Source of the DNA: Perognathus longimembris pacificus
Lineage: Eukaryota > Chordata > Mammalia > Rodentia > Heteromyidae
Length of the DNA stretch: 64,000 bases
Assembly (NCBI RefSeq): GCF_023159225.1
Contig: NC_063168.1
Span: forward strand, 55,841,398-55,905,397
Direction of reading: 5' to 3'
The notes below the pieces were generated by a model. The model worked only from the letters and a program-made list of their open reading frames with translations. It was not told where the DNA came from and made no database searches. The position numbers and the translations under genes were made by a program. Shown here in pieces: positions 32,150 to 45,241 of this stretch (positions are counted from its first letter, which is position 1; each line of letters starts with the position of its first letter).

Positions 32150-34582
32150 TCTTTCTCTCTCTTTGCAAATGGCATGATCCTGTATTTAAAGAACCCTACA
32201 GACTCTAATCCCAAATTATGTGAGCTGATCCAAGACTTTAGCAAAGTAGCAGGGTATAAAATTAACCCTCCAAAATCAATGGCTTTTTTGTAGTCAACAA
32301 TGAGGAGAGTAAGGCTTAAATAAGGAAAGCAACTCCTTTTGTAATAGCCTCAAAAAAATACCTAGCAATAAAGTTAACCAAGGAAGTGAAAGACTTCCAT
32401 GATAAAAACTTTAAAAACGGGGCTGGGGATATAGCCTAGTGGCAAGAGTGCCTGCCTCGGATACACGAGGCCCTAGGTTCGATTCCCCAGCACCACATAT
32501 ACCAGAAAACGGCCAGAAGCGGCGCTGTGGCTCAAGTGGCAGAGTGCTAGCCTTGAGCGGGAAGAAGCCAGGGACAGTGCTCAGGCCCTGAGTCCAAGGC
32601 CCAGGACTGGCAAAAAAAAAAAAAAAAAAAAAAAAACTTTAAAAACCTTTAAAAGGAAACTAAAACAGAAATAAGGAAGTGGAATAACCTCCATGCTCCT
32701 GGATTGGGAGGATTAACATTGTGAAAATGGCAATACTGCCAAGGCTACCTACAAACTCAATGCAATACCCATAAATATCCCAACACCATTCTTTATGAAA
32801 TAGAGGAAGTAATCCAAAAATTCATATGTAACAATAAAAGACCCCAAATAATAAAAACAATCCTTAGCACGAAGACGAGTGCTAGAAGAATAACAATACC
32901 AAACTTCAAACTGTATTGCAAAGCTACAGTAATAAACACAGCTTGGTACTGGCACAAGAACAGGCCCAAGGACCAATGGAATAGAAATGAAGACCCAGGG
33001 CTGAACCAGCAGATCTCTGGCCACCTAATCTTTGATAAGGGAGGAAAAAAAAAAGGATGGAAGAAAGACAGCTTCTTCAACTGGCAAAATTGGTTACACA
33101 CCTGTAATAAAAACTAAAATTAGAACTTTATATATCACCCTGTACCAAAATCAATTCTAAATGGATCAAAGACTTCTAGGTAAAAACAGATACCCTGAAA
33201 ACATTATAGGAAGGAATAGAGGAAACAGTTGAGCTCCTTGGCATAGGTAGAAACTTTCCTAATAAAGACTCAGAAACACAAAGAATCAAAGAAAGGTTGG
33301 ACAAGTGGGATTGTGTGAAACTGCAGAGCTTCAGCATGGCAAAAGACATAGCTTACAAGATAAATAGAAAGCCTACATATTGGGAGAAGATCGTCACTGG
33401 CCATAAAATAGACAAGGGCCTCATATCTAAAATATACTTAAAGCTCAAAAAATTACTTTCCCCCAAAACAAATCCTCAAAGAAACAACTGCCCCATCAGT
33501 AAATGGGCTAAAGATTTAAAGAGAGATTTTTCTGAAGAGAAAATGAGAATGTCCAATAGACATATTAAGAAATGCTCAACAACTCTGGCAATAAAAGAAA
33601 TGCAAATCAAAACAACATCGAGATTCTACCTCACCCCAGTGAGAATGGTCATTATCAAGAAAACTAAAAACAACAGATGCTGCTGGCAGGGATGTGGCCA
33701 AAAGGGAATGCTACTACACTCTTGGTGGGAGTGAAAAGTTTTTCAACCACTCTGAAAGCAGTAGGGAGGTTCCTCAAAAGGCTAAACCTAGAGCTCCCCT
33801 ATGACCTAGCAACCCCACTTTGGGGCATTTTCCCAAAGGATCACAAACAAGGCCATACTAAAGCTACCAGCACAACCATGTTCATTGTAGTATTATTTAC
33901 CTTAGCTAAACTATGGAACCAACCCAGATACCCCTCAGTAGATAAACAGATCAAAAAAATGTGGTTCATACACACAATGAAATCCTATGCTGCTATCAGA
34001 AAGACTGACATTGTCCCATTTGTAAGTAAATGGAAAGACTTGGGGGAAAAAATCATACTAAGTGAAGTGAGCCAGACCCATTGGTATATGTCTAGGATAG
34101 TCTTAGCAGAGGATCACAATAGCTCAATTACTATGTACATACGATCATATAAGATGAAGCTAAGTGAAATGAACTCCAAGATATGGAAACAAGCGGTTTT
34201 TCATTGTTGTTGTTACTTTTAATGTACTATGTGAAATTATTTCTTTTTTCTTGTGCTTTTCTTCCCTATTGTTCAGCCCTTGTTGTCACTGTATTTGATT
34301 TTGATACCCTGGATATTGTATATACATTTATCTGAATTAGGAAAGGGAAGGGGACATCAAAATGGTAAGACAAAAGACAAAGGCTGAACCAATGCAACAG
34401 TGATACTTATAAGACAATATGTTGTAAACTAACTATACAGCTGGGAGGAGGGAGTTGGAGAGGAGGGGAGAAAAATGAGGGAGGCAGTAATAAATTTGGC
34501 AAGAAATGTACTTACTATTTTATGTATGTAACTGTAACCCCTCTGTATATCACCCTGATGATAAAATTAAATTTTATAAAAG
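32150..34582 (+). mobile_element. 5'-truncated L1, sense, with a SINE inside
   Basis: Begins within the reverse transcriptase just at the FADD region ('gatcctgtatttaaag' gives ILYLKN-like codons), runs through ORF2 to the Cys/His motif (CCWQGCGQKG..., H retained) and the 3' UTR, ending with an AATAAAATTAAA-like tail near 34560. Frames are repeatedly broken; the longest are 145 and 181 codons at 33297-34222. Older and more diverged than the 45-kb L1. IDL-Geo sits at 32419-32631. Confidence 0.9.
32419..32631 (+). mobile_element. IDL-Geo SINE (young copy) inside L1
   Basis: Intact both halves plus a long A tail. The L1 sequence AAAAACTTTAAAAAC is duplicated at 32404-32418 and 32632-32646. Confidence 0.97.
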
Positions 34583-34730
34583 GAATCTCTCCTTACTTTG
34601 CTTAAAACTTCATGTCTCTCTGCTAATTCCTGTCTCTGCTATCATTTGACCAATACCTTCTCTCTCTCTTGTCTTACATTCCCCCATTGATCCTTTCCCT
34701 TAACTTTCTTCACTAGCGTGCACATAGGTT

Positions 34731-34793
<63 letters not shown>

Positions 34794-37459
34794 GACTCTC
34801 TTCCAGGATCTCTTTCACTTCCACAGCTTAAACTCTGATTTTGAACTGGATGATCTGAAATTAACCCCAACCAAACTCTTCTCTAATGTGAGCTCCAGTT
34901 TGGAAATGTTTTCTTGCCTTCACGTGGTACATCTCAATAAACTTACGATCTTCTCTCCCTAAGTTCTCAATTTCTCTTTTACCAAAAGTCCTTGAGGCTA
35001 AAAAATTATTAATCCAGGACTACATGCTACCCAGAAAATAGGAGAGTGAGTCTATGAAGAACTCAGCTAGAGGAAATTGATTGATTGCCAATGTTGGCAA
35101 TACCTCAAAATGTTCTGCTTACCTCTTTTCTCTACCAGCGCTGAGGGAAGATGGCAGGCACTGTGTTTAGCCAAAGGAGATAAAACTGCACATTTAGGAA
35201 TAAGTATAACCTATAAGTGGCAGACTTAGGTGTCCTGGAATAGTTAGTGGCAGCAGAGCAGAAGGAGCACAAAAATGCCCAGTAATGAGCCAAACAGAAA
35301 TCTGGTCCATCTAGTACCTTATATTTATGCTGGGCTGCACAGTCTACAAGACATTTGCATTTCTATCTTCAAATAGTCCAATCTATAAAGTTGATATTTA
35401 TTAAACTCTACATATTACAAATGGAGAACACAAGGTTTGGACTGTGATCTTTTCTCTTCTCAATTGAAATGCATATGAAGCTGCCATTATGCCTATTTGG
35501 GGGAGGGAAGGATAGAAAGGATGTTGAGTAGTCAATTGTTTTGACTAATTAGAAAATTAATGGAAGAATTGTCAACAACTGGTGTTGTATTTTGTTTGGG
35601 GTTTTTTGTTTTTTGTTTTTTGAGTGACACAGTAAGTCCATCTGGTATGAACAACCAATTCAGAATCTACATGGAGACAAATTAAAATGCCACAGGCGTA
35701 AGTTGAGAAAATAACACTAAAGCAGGCCACCAAACATTAAACACTAAAGCAGTCCCTGCCCTACCTTATCACATGAGCCTACTGAGAGCACTCTGGGCTA
35801 ATGCCATTGTCACTCTATGTCCTTGGGAAGCAGGGTGATGGCACTGCTGATGACAAATGCAAGCAGGCCATAGCTAAAGTGACAGAGGAAAGATGAATTG
35901 TAAGTTTTAAGGCATTTTGTAAACTTAGCCAGATCAATCTGAAACAGCAACAAAGTTTTCAGAGATCAATAGTTTTCATGGTATCAACTAAGACTCTTGC
36001 TTCCTGAATGTCTGCGTGCTTAATTCTAGAAGTGACATTTGTAGAAGCATCTCTCCCTACAGGAAATAAACTCACATATAAAAAAGTAAAATTTAACCAG
36101 GTCTCCATATGTTGATCAACACTTTCAAACAGTGGAAGAGGCTGACAGATCTCTCAAAGCCAAAGAGCATAGAATACCAGCTCATGTGTGAAGTGGCAAG
36201 TCTTTGCAATCCAAACCATCACGCTACCACTAGAACTTGGCACAACAGAGACATCGCCTTCTGCTCAGACACAAGGTTAAGCCCATACTGGGCTAGCAAG
36301 AGGCTTAGTCTTGCCTAAACAGATTTCCACAGTAGATGAAGTGTTGGTTTTGTTATAACTCGAACAAACAACCCACCAAAACCTTCCTAGTCCATTTCAA
36401 GTAGACTAATTATCAGGTGTGAGTTCTCTGGTCAAAGTATTAAGAAAAGCCATGCTCTCAACCTTCCAGACATACCCATGCAGACAAACCCACACAGTCA
36501 TAAAACAAAGAGTTTCTCAAATTACAAAGCTCTTCAAAAACATGTTCATAGTTCTGTTCCTCATCCTCCAAATGACTGAAAAATGGCCAGATGTGAAGAT
36601 ACTAACCTATCTGTCTACAGAAGAGATATTTCACATCACAATCAGAGGCTACTTGGTAATTAGAAAAGCGACGTGATTTGGTCATTGCTAAAATTTACCA
36701 CAAGCTTAAGGCATTCCAAGAACCAGAGTAAGAGCATCTTTACATCACTGTACTTAAGCTGGTCATACAAGGTCACATGTCTAATGACAAGTTTCATTAA
36801 TGTTCTTTAGCTCCCCATGGTACTTCCTTTTGCCCATCTTCAATTTTAAGAAAAATAGTCTGAAGACTTAGTAGGACTCCATCTGTATTGGTTCATTTTA
36901 GAGCTGTTTATTAATGCCATAAAGATTGTTCAAAGATGATGGTATCTACTGACATCCACTTAAGAGTATCACTATCAAAAGATTGCTTATCCTTTGAAAA
37001 TTTATATTATCTTATTAGAAATTACATTACATACCTTTCTCCCAAATTCCTGTAAACCTACTTGTTGCCTACATACTCAAAAGCAGTGTGCTGATGATGA
37101 CAATACGTATTCCCACCATCCTGATTCATAGGCTGAGTAGGACTCCTCTCCCTCCACTGACACAGCTTATTGCACTCAGATATAAACTTTTCATTCATCA
37201 GAGAAACATGTTTATCCTCTGGGTACTTGCAATATGATTTCAAATGTCTGTGGGTAAGCAGAGTCACCTATAGAATTGCAATACATTGTCCATTTGCTTC
37301 ATTTCCCCAGTTTCACCTCCCATACTACCCTTAAGGGTTTTTTTTTTTATCCAACTACTACACAAAGTGTTCTAGAGTAGAAGAAAAGTGGATAAGGAGG
37401 CATTTTTTAAATCACAGAGAGTGAAACCTCAGTATTTTAAAGATGTCAAAAAATAGCTA
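34583..37459. other. Unique non-coding DNA
   Basis: About 2.9 kb without a recognised mobile element apart from the (CA)n tract. Open frames up to 85 codons, none with a domain or coding context. Confidence 0.5.
34734..34791. repeat. (CA)n microsatellite
   Basis: About 29 uninterrupted CA units. Confidence 0.97.
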
Positions 37460-37850
37460 AAAATATCATTGCTGTTATCTTCGATGTACAATGAGAAATT
37501 ATGCCTTTTGCTTTTGTTCTTCTTCCCTATAGTTTTACCCTCTGATGTCACTGCAACTGATTTTGGTACCCTGGGTATTGTATACACATACATCAGAACT
37601 AGGGAAGGAAAGGGAAACATCAAAATGGAGAGACAAAGGGTAAAAGGTGAACCAATGCAACAGCAATACTTACAAGACAATATGCTGTAAACTAACTGTA
37701 CAACTCAGTGGGGGAGGAATTGGGAAGGAGTGAAGGTAGAAGAAAAATGAAGAAGGAGATAAGTTTGATAAGAAATATACTCACTGCCTTACATATGAAA
37801 CTGTAACCCCTCTGTAAATCACTGACAATAAATAAATAAATATAAATTTA
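37460..37850 (+). mobile_element. L1 3' UTR, sense
   Basis: 'ttcttccctatagttttacc', 'accctgggtattgtatacac', 'gtgaaccaatgcaacagcaa', a G/A-rich tract, 'ctgtaacccctctgtaaatc' and an AATAAATAAATA end: same order as the L1 3' UTR at 34.25-34.57 kb. Confidence 0.85.
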
Positions 37851-38439
37851 TCATGTTCAAGACTACTAAATAAAGTCCATATGTCATTGTGAGTGAGGCT
37901 AACAGATGTGAAGGATTATCTACAATGCAGAGGTAAGGAACATGCAGGCCACAGGATATCATATAAGACCTGTGAAATGCTTTGGTGTATGATGGAATCG
38001 ATATGTAGGCTTCTCATTGGCTGCCTGTGACTCTGCCTGTACGGAAATTTTTGTGTGGCCCATAGTGATGTTATAAGTATCCACATGACCCTTGGAAAAC
38101 AAAAGGTTCCCAACAGTATCTCATCTTATTCTCAAAACAACACTGTACGTATTATTATCTTGTTTGGACTGATGAGACTCCTTCCGAGCTTCCCTGGCTT
38201 TGTGGTATATAGTTTACCCTTGGACTGACTTTGGCAGACCTTTAGGCTTCTGCTTATCGTATTATAGTATAATGTATTATTTATTTATCACTCACATTTG
38301 ATTGATTGATAGCATCAGTAAGGCAAGAACTGGACCTTCTTTACCAGCTTCTGCCCAGATCTCTTCTAGAATCTAGACCATAACAAGTCTTCAGTTCATG
38401 CTTTTTGTGGAGTTGCACACAGTAATAGTAAGGAAGAAA
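37851..38439. other. Unique non-coding DNA
   Basis: No gene. Some resemblance to an old repeat around 37.9-38.1 kb, not assignable. Confidence 0.35.
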
Positions 38440-38592
38440 CTGGAAATGTAGCTCAATGGTAAACCAGTCTAACATGCAGGCATTCCTGGATTCAAATAAC
38501 TGGAAGAAAATGAGAAGAAAGGAAAGGAGGGAAGGAAGGAAGGAAGGAAGGAAGGAAGGAAGGAAGGAAGGAAGGAAGGAAGGAAGGAAGGA
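38440..38592 (+). mobile_element. ID-like SINE remnant with (GGAA)n tail
   Basis: Diverged tRNA-like body ('actggaaatgtagctcaatg', 'gattcaaataactgg') followed by an A-rich tail that becomes (GGAA)n at 38528-38592, about 16 units. Confidence 0.7.
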
Positions 38593-40454
38593 GAAAGGAT
38601 TTCAAATGTATTAAGGATCTTTAGAGTCTTAAATATGGTGTGTGTTGCTGTAATCACAGGGCCCTTAAAACAATCTCTTCTTTCAAATCAACTTGAAATT
38701 TTTAAATTATGTTCATTATCAAAAGTTGTATCTAAATACAATGAGGTTTCCTCACTCATGTGTCCCTGGACCCTGGAGCACAGTACAGTTGTAATGTACT
38801 CTGTTTTGAAATGAACATCACCAAGGAAAGAAAGAATAGAGAAATTTGAGCTGTATATATCTGTCTCACATTTCCAGCAGAAGTATTTTCTCATATACTC
38901 TAAGCACGGTTAAATGCATGCTGCTTCCTTTAGCACATCTGCTGAGGGTTGTGAGAGGTCCCTTTCATATCCCTAGGCCACCTTTGGGACAAGCCTCTTT
39001 CAGCTTTGGCCTGGCTCAACACACTAAAAGGATGCACTTCCCCTCTTCAGCACACCCTCCTCCCCTAATAATCATGTTAATTTCTAAGCATGTTCTAATG
39101 ATAACCTATACTGGCACTCATCACGTTCATTGTGACCCTTAGTTACTATGTCCTCTTGTAGCTAATTTTATGGAACTGTAGCTATAGAAACAATACAAGA
39201 GCAATGCCCGCATGTTGATTGCAAATGAGCCACCACTGCACACACTGAGTTAAACTTTATCCTTGTAACCCAGAACACCAAGCTAGATCTTAGCACTAAC
39301 TTCCATACTTACAAGAACAGTGATTTAAGCCTGGAGTTGAGGTTTCAGCATAAAAGCTAAAAGAAAAACGCTAAGCTTCTACTCATGGAAGCAACTATAT
39401 GCCAGTTCCCAGCAGGAATAAGTTTCAGTATCTTGTAATCCAGAGCTGGAAGGCTAGAGCTTGAAAAGGCAGGAAGTGGGAAACTGAACTGAAAACCTTC
39501 CAGGATATAGAATGATCATGTGCCTCACTCCCAGGGTATATCCAGGGGAAGTGGGCTTTCTCCCATTAAGTCAAATGACTTGAATTTTTTATCAAGGGTC
39601 ATAGTGGATTGACTATTCCTACATTTGGAATTCTGCACACTTCTTAGATGCAATGGTTTTGTGATTCAAGGGTCCGAGGCAGTTCCTTTTCTGAATTAGA
39701 AGAGGAAACAGTCCATGAGTAATTAGTCTACCATATGCAAGCTTAACTAGGCTAGAAGCTGAGCTAATTAACAGGCCTTATTATTATAAAACCCCAGGCA
39801 GGCTTAATTTGTGTAGATAAAACTAATAAGCACTGGAATACAGTTCTTTTAATATAGCAGATAAGTCAAAAATCTAATTTTGTGGTACGTGCAACGATCG
39901 GTACACTCACCCATTCTTATCTGAATAACACTGTAAAGTATCTGAAATACAACAAGCAAGTGGATGTCCAATTAGGTTAATAGTCATCCCTATGAAATCA
40001 ATCTTATGCTTTAATGACATCCTTATTAATAAAGAAGGATTAGGAAGCAAAGATACTCAAATTTAGTAAAATCTCTGTGGCATGAAATATTGCAAAAGAG
40101 CAAAAGAGTCATTTATTTTAAAAAGTGGGTAGACTGGCCATGCATTGGGAAGTTTTAGTGGAGTCTAAGTTGTAGGGTATCTTGTTTTGAAATAAGTAAG
40201 TTAGAAAATCATAATGCCAATTTTGTAGTATTTGTCTTTAAATTGCTGCTCAAGTCTTACTTGCAAAGAAGTCATTAGGCCTCAGTCTTAAGGAAAGTTG
40301 GAGAGAAGGACGATACTGGTGGACTGTGTACTCTGTACCTAACTCTAGCCCAAAAAGTATATTCACAGGATGGAAACTCATCCTGCTATATGTGATCCTT
40401 TTGTAACAGAGCTATTGCTGTCTTGCACAAATATCTGAATTCTTATGCCTTCAG
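38593..40454. other. Single-copy DNA
   Basis: No mobile element recognised. Contains the candidate conserved non-coding segment at 39690-40060. Confidence 0.5.
39690..40060. promoter_or_regulatory. Candidate conserved non-coding element / enhancer
   Basis: Repeat-free, with many homeodomain-type TAAT/ATTA cores (for example AGTAATTAGTC, GAGCTAATTAACAGG), a TATGCAAG octamer-like motif, and two CpGs in CAACGATCGG within otherwise CpG-poor DNA. This is inference from composition and motif density only; conservation cannot be seen from one genome. Confidence 0.3.
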
Positions 40455-41060
40455 GATAACATTTTAGACACTGAGAATTCAACAGTAATGACAGTAGACA
40501 AGTTCTCTTCCCTCCTGGTTATGACAGAGCAACTTAAATCAGTTAAGTAAACAATTAGGAATATTGTATAGGTACAAGTGCTACAAAGATAATAAAAGAG
40601 AAAAATGGAAGGCAAAGTGACCAGGTTCTGTCCCAGCCAGTAATTAATGTGTTGCCTCCATCAGCCCTGCTCCCTTCCATTCAGATCAGATGAGGTAAAT
40701 CAACACTGAAGATGTTCTTCAAAACTCACCCAACTCTCCAGGCTGTCAAAGAGCAGCATGTTTATGTAAAGATTTTCTGAAGCTGTACTCCATGGCAACT
40801 CTCTTTCTTAAATAGAGCCATGGGAGTTTGGAACAGTAGAAATGAGAAGTGCTACTTTATTAAGGTTTTCAGAAAATGTCTCTCTGCAGAAGTCACATTT
40901 GAGCTGAGACAAAAGTGGTAATACTGGCTAAGCCAACATTTAGGGCAGAAAGAATCACAAAAGAGAAGAGGGCACAGAATGAGATTGAGGAGCCAGTCAA
41001 AAATGCACAGCTGGCTTGTTGGGGCATGGGACACTCTTTGGATTTGTTTCTCAGAACAAT
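40455..41060 (+). mobile_element. Ancient mammalian repeat, family uncertain
   Basis: Blocks 'gagaattcaacagtaatgac', 'gtacaagtgctacaaagat', 'agaagtcacatttgagctg' and 'gacaaaagtggtaatactgg' follow the order of a widespread mammalian repeat I recall (containing GTGACATTTGAGCAGAGACC). A central part is not recognisable. Confidence 0.45.
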
Positions 41061-41345
41061 GGAAATGCACTAGTGAGTGTTAAGTGCAGGACTTATTGTC
41101 TCAACCATTAGCTAAACCAGGAGAGTTTTACATTACTTCAATGGGTCAGGCCCCATTAGATCCTTCTTGCAATTTGAAGGAAGGAAGACATAGTGTCTTT
41201 CTCAAGCCCTCTGGTTTGCCTCATGCTGTCCTCTGATGGGAGGAAAGATGACTTCTAAGACTAAATACAATTCAACAAATGCTTTTTGAACAAATCGTAA
41301 ACTCACCTTATCTTGGGTTCTGTGGAAGAAGCAAAGTTATTTAAC
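41061..41345. other. Unique non-coding DNA
   Basis: No feature seen. Confidence 0.35.
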
Positions 41346-41357
41346 AAAGTTGTTCAG

Positions 41358-41462
41358 GAAGTGGAGCTGTGGCTCAAGTAGAATGCTAGCCCTGAGCACA
41401 AAAGCTCAGAGACAGCGAACAATCCTTGAGTTCAAGCCCCAGGACAGCCAAAAAAGAAAAAA
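41358..41462 (+). mobile_element. Geo monomer alone, as an independent insertion
   Basis: Only the right half is present: 'ggagctgtggctcaagtag' to 'gagttcaagccccaggac' plus an A-rich tail. AAAGTTGTTCAG flanks it exactly (41346-41357, 41463-41474). It is either a 5'-truncated SINE or a monomeric Geo SINE. Confidence 0.9.
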
Positions 41463-41474
41463 AAAGTTGTTCAG

Positions 41475-43484
41475 CTTTAAAGTTGTGAAAAATAATCACT
41501 ACTTGTTGGTACTAATCAGTTTGTCATAAAGTACATCTGCGCTTGCTCAAATACAGTTTTGGAGTTATTATTAATTAATTCCCTATTGAGATCCAACAAT
41601 TAAACTGGCATTCAGATATATCCTGTACAAGATTCACATTTCATTTTATATAAACTTTATCAAAATATCACCATACAGTAATTATAATAAATGATACTTT
41701 GTAGTCATAATTTTTTATTCCCTGTCATCTCTCCCTTGCTTTTTCCCTGATTTTAAATTCATTGGTGACATTAATTAAGCTAAAGTTCTCAGTAATTCAG
41801 GAAACATCTGTAAAATAAAATATGTTTGTATTTATAGATTAGTTTTGTCTGAATAATTTCAAATTTTAAGTGTGGTTCTTTTTAGATAAAAGTGTAGCTT
41901 GCACAATATTCATTTCTCAAACCAGATCCTATTTCAGACAAACAACTAAAATTGGTCTGAAGTCTCTAGGTGAAGGCTAATCTTACTGGGTTGCATGGGG
42001 TGCATTGGAGGAAAAGAGAACTTGAGAGACAGAGGACACACTTGAACATTAAAATGAGGACCAGTATATACAATGTAGGCAATAGCATTCCTGAAGTTCT
42101 AGTCTTCATTTGTGAAACAAGACCAATGTTAGCTATGGGAAGAGTCTACTTTTATGCTCAGCAGCACAAAGGGGAAGACAGGAGCATCTAAAAGCTTGTT
42201 CTTTCTTGTTTAATCCTTATCAACAGGAGCATAGTTCCTTGGTTTGGAGGAGCTTCTATCTTTGGTTGGGTTGGTGCAGGTTAGATCCACAATGAAGAAT
42301 GCTCTACCAGACACTATCTCTCTCCATTGGTGGCCTTCTAGAGCTCTTCCTAGTTGAAGGCAGGTATGTTCAAGTAAAGAGCTTTGCTGTTGTTAAATAA
42401 GCCATGTAGAACTAGTTGGCAACAAAAGGATCTACAGTGAAAATTGTGAGCTTCCTTCCTCTAGAGGCATTTGACTATCCAGGTATTCCAACTGATTCCT
42501 ATCTGAGAGATAGACTTGTCAGACTCCTGGCCAAACAGCCAAGAATATATGAGTGTATGCACTGTGGAGTAAAAAGAGAAGGTATCCATCTGCCATAGAT
42601 AACCTACTTGAATTCAAGTTTACATTTCTGCGGAGCCTTTATCATTAAAGATGGTGATGACGGTAACAGTGCCCAAAATCATTAACTTGCTTCTGCCCTG
42701 TACATGTTTGTTTCCCTTCATTCTTCATTATTGGGTTTTATTTCTCAAATATATGTCCATAGTTCTTTCCATGGCCTTTGGAGATGAGTCTTCCACACAC
42801 TCAATTACTTCACTGAGATTACCATCTCTCATAACCTATATCTCTTCTCCATCTGTATCTTCCTACTATACTTGAAGCTAGGGACCCTCACCTAGGCCCT
42901 TTCCTTCCACACTCTGAGAACATGAAGAAGAAAACTATCCTAAATAACCTAACAGCCCCCTCAGCAATGTTTTGTTTCTACAAGGATTCCATATGTTCAT
43001 TAAATGGGGAAAAAATTGGTATCTTCATTTGCATTCTCTGAGCACACTCTGACCCCATAGAATGGCTGATCACCTACTCTCTTGGCAGATACCTGTCACT
43101 GGAATCAGTCTCAATTTCATAATTATCATGGGCAATCACCAACTTACAATGATTCCACTTTATGATGGTACAAGTGCCATTCATATTAGATAGAAACTAC
43201 ACCTAGACCTAGATTTTTTTATATTTGCATGCAGTAGCATGCTCTCCTGATGATAAGCAGAAGCAAGTGACAGCTCACAGGGAGCCACGTAGTCATAAGA
43301 GTAAACATTCTACAAGTGTAGTAATCCTGAGACTCACTATTCAGTAGGTTAGCTCTATTGAGTGCATGTGTGTGTGTGTGCATTATAGATGTATGTATTC
43401 CATAATACATATATAATCTATAATAGCCCCAAGTGGAGTTTAATAGCTTCTTATAGTCATAGTCAAATAATCACCATAATTTGA
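41475..43484. other. Unique non-coding DNA
   Basis: AT-rich to about 41.95 kb, then ordinary. Open frames of 60-74 codons show no domain. A short TG run lies at 43365-43381. Confidence 0.45.
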
Positions 43485-43876
43485 TTGGTTATGCTGTGTG
43501 GTAGACAGATTTCTAGAATGACTGCATCTTGGGAGGCATTTGTCCCAATAGATGCCTGGATGAGCCCATCACTTTCGGTGTTACGAGTAGATCCTCTGGA
43601 CATAAAATTTATATGCTGTTCAATTATTTCATATAGCAAATCCAAGAGCATTTTGCTGATAAATTGCCTTTGAGCTCATTGAAAGAAAGATTGTCTTATG
43701 TGGGCTTCATCCAATTAAAGAGACTTTTGAAAGGGGTTCTGAAGTTAAGACACAGCTATCATCTGCTGTTCTACTAGTTTTGATGAAGCAAAATGGTATG
43801 CTTCAGAGAAGGCAAAATGACAAGGAATGGAGGATTGTCTCTAAGAACTGGGAACCTCAGTCCTACAAGAACAAGG
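43485..43876 (+). mobile_element. Ancient LTR-like repeat (MaLR-type?)
   Basis: 'gacagatttctagaatgac', 'cccaattaaagagac' region, 'tttgatgaagcaaaatgg' and 'ggaacctcagtcc' follow the order of a mammalian LTR consensus I recall. Highly diverged; name uncertain. Confidence 0.4.
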
Positions 43877-44078
43877 AATTAAATTATGCCTCTGAGGATC
43901 ATGGGTCAAAGTCAGTCCAAGCAAGGAAGTCCATAAAACTCTTATCCCCACTAACCATCAAAAAGTCTGAAAGTGGAACTGTGACTCAAGTGGTATAGTG
44001 TTAGACTTGGACATAAAAGATCAGGGACAACAACCAGGCCTTGAATTCAAGCCTCAGGACAGGCACAAAATAATAATA
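43877..44078 (+). mobile_element. 7SL-Geo SINE, 5' truncated
   Basis: Starts in the 7SL-like half ('gcctctgaggatcatgggtc'), then Geo ('ggaactgtgactcaagtgg ... gaattcaagcctcaggac'). Confidence 0.78.
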
Positions 44079-45048
44079 ACCCAAAGTAACTGTCCACAGA
44101 CTTCCCACTCACAGAAATTATGAGGTAATGTTTTAAGCTCTTAAGTTTGTACTAATTTGTTGCACAACATAAAAAACCTAATTTTCTTTCCCTTGCTTCC
44201 TAGCCCCTTTTCATTGTTGCCCTAATTTCTCTGGCTACATGTTGATTATCTAGAGTCTTAATTGACTGCATGCTTAAAACTCATCAGAACCTCAATGGAA
44301 TTCTGATTCTGGAACCGAGCATTGGCCCTTTCTCCAAGCTTCCATCAGCTTCTGCCTTAAACACAGCATTTCTCCTCACAGCTCTTTTATCATGCCACTT
44401 TCTTCCCTTCCACCCATAGATTTGTCACCTGAAGACTCTACTGATAAGCCTGATAAACCTGGATAAATGGTTCAGATGCAAATTATGCAACATCCCCCGC
44501 TCAGTCAAACATAGAATCACAAAGCAAACAAACCTCCACATTTCCACTAGAACCAATTTGCTTCTAGCTTTCACTGATATCCCCTTCTACCTTGAAATCA
44601 TAATTATCTCCTTCAGGAAAATTCCTAAAGGAAGTACGCTTATGACCTTTCACACCATGACAGATCTAAACAGGTAGGTTGGCAAAAAAAAAAAAAAAAT
44701 GGCTATTGGCTGGCAGCAAAGACTCCTTGTCACAACCCTGTGCCTGCAGCATCCAGAACAGACTCTACCTCAGACAGTTGTCGACTTCACATCTCCTTTG
44801 TTCTCCAAGTCAGCTTTGTATCTTGTCTCATCAGATCACTGGCCACAGGGCCAGCTTGTTGGTTGTCCCTGCCTATGTCGACATGATAAATTTGGTGGTT
44901 TGCTCCAGCTGCCATGCGGTCCTGTGCTCTGGGACCTCTGACCACCCTCTCTTGGAAGGGAGTCAAACATCACTCTGCAACTGAGCACAAGCTCAAATGG
45001 TACCTGGGGACTGCACTCATGATGAGGAGATTTTCATATCCCGTTTAT
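44079..45048. other. Unique non-coding DNA
   Basis: A poly(A) run lies at about 44683-44698. Two overlapping frames of 101 and 80 codons follow it; they start next to the A run and show no recognisable domain. Confidence 0.4.
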
Positions 45049-45241
45049 GTGTTCTCGCTGTAATGCCTAATTTTATGTGTCAATTTAATTGGGCCACAGG
45101 GTATCCAGGTTTTTGCTTAAACATTATTCCGAGTATCTCTGTGGGAGCATTTTAGGATGAGATTAACATTTGAGTTGGAGGACTATAAAATAGATTGACC
45201 TCCGAGATGTGTGTGGATCATTCCAATCAGTTGGAGGATTT
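45049..45241 (+). mobile_element. Ancient mammalian repeat, left part (split by L1)
   Basis: 'ttatgtgtcaatttaattgg', 'gccacagggtatccagg', 'aaacattattccgagta' and 'gatgagattaacatttgag' match a mammalian repeat I recall (GTCAACTTGACTGGGCCACG). It continues beyond the L1 near 49930. Confidence 0.6.

Noticed and set aside
38518..38600. CRISPR-like or satellite array
   Set aside because: Simple (GGAA)n microsatellite; no spacers and the genome is eukaryotic.
44679..44984. 101-codon frame after a poly(A) run as a gene or retrocopy
   Set aside because: The start codon borders the A run, the peptide has no recognisable domain, and no flanking duplication was found.
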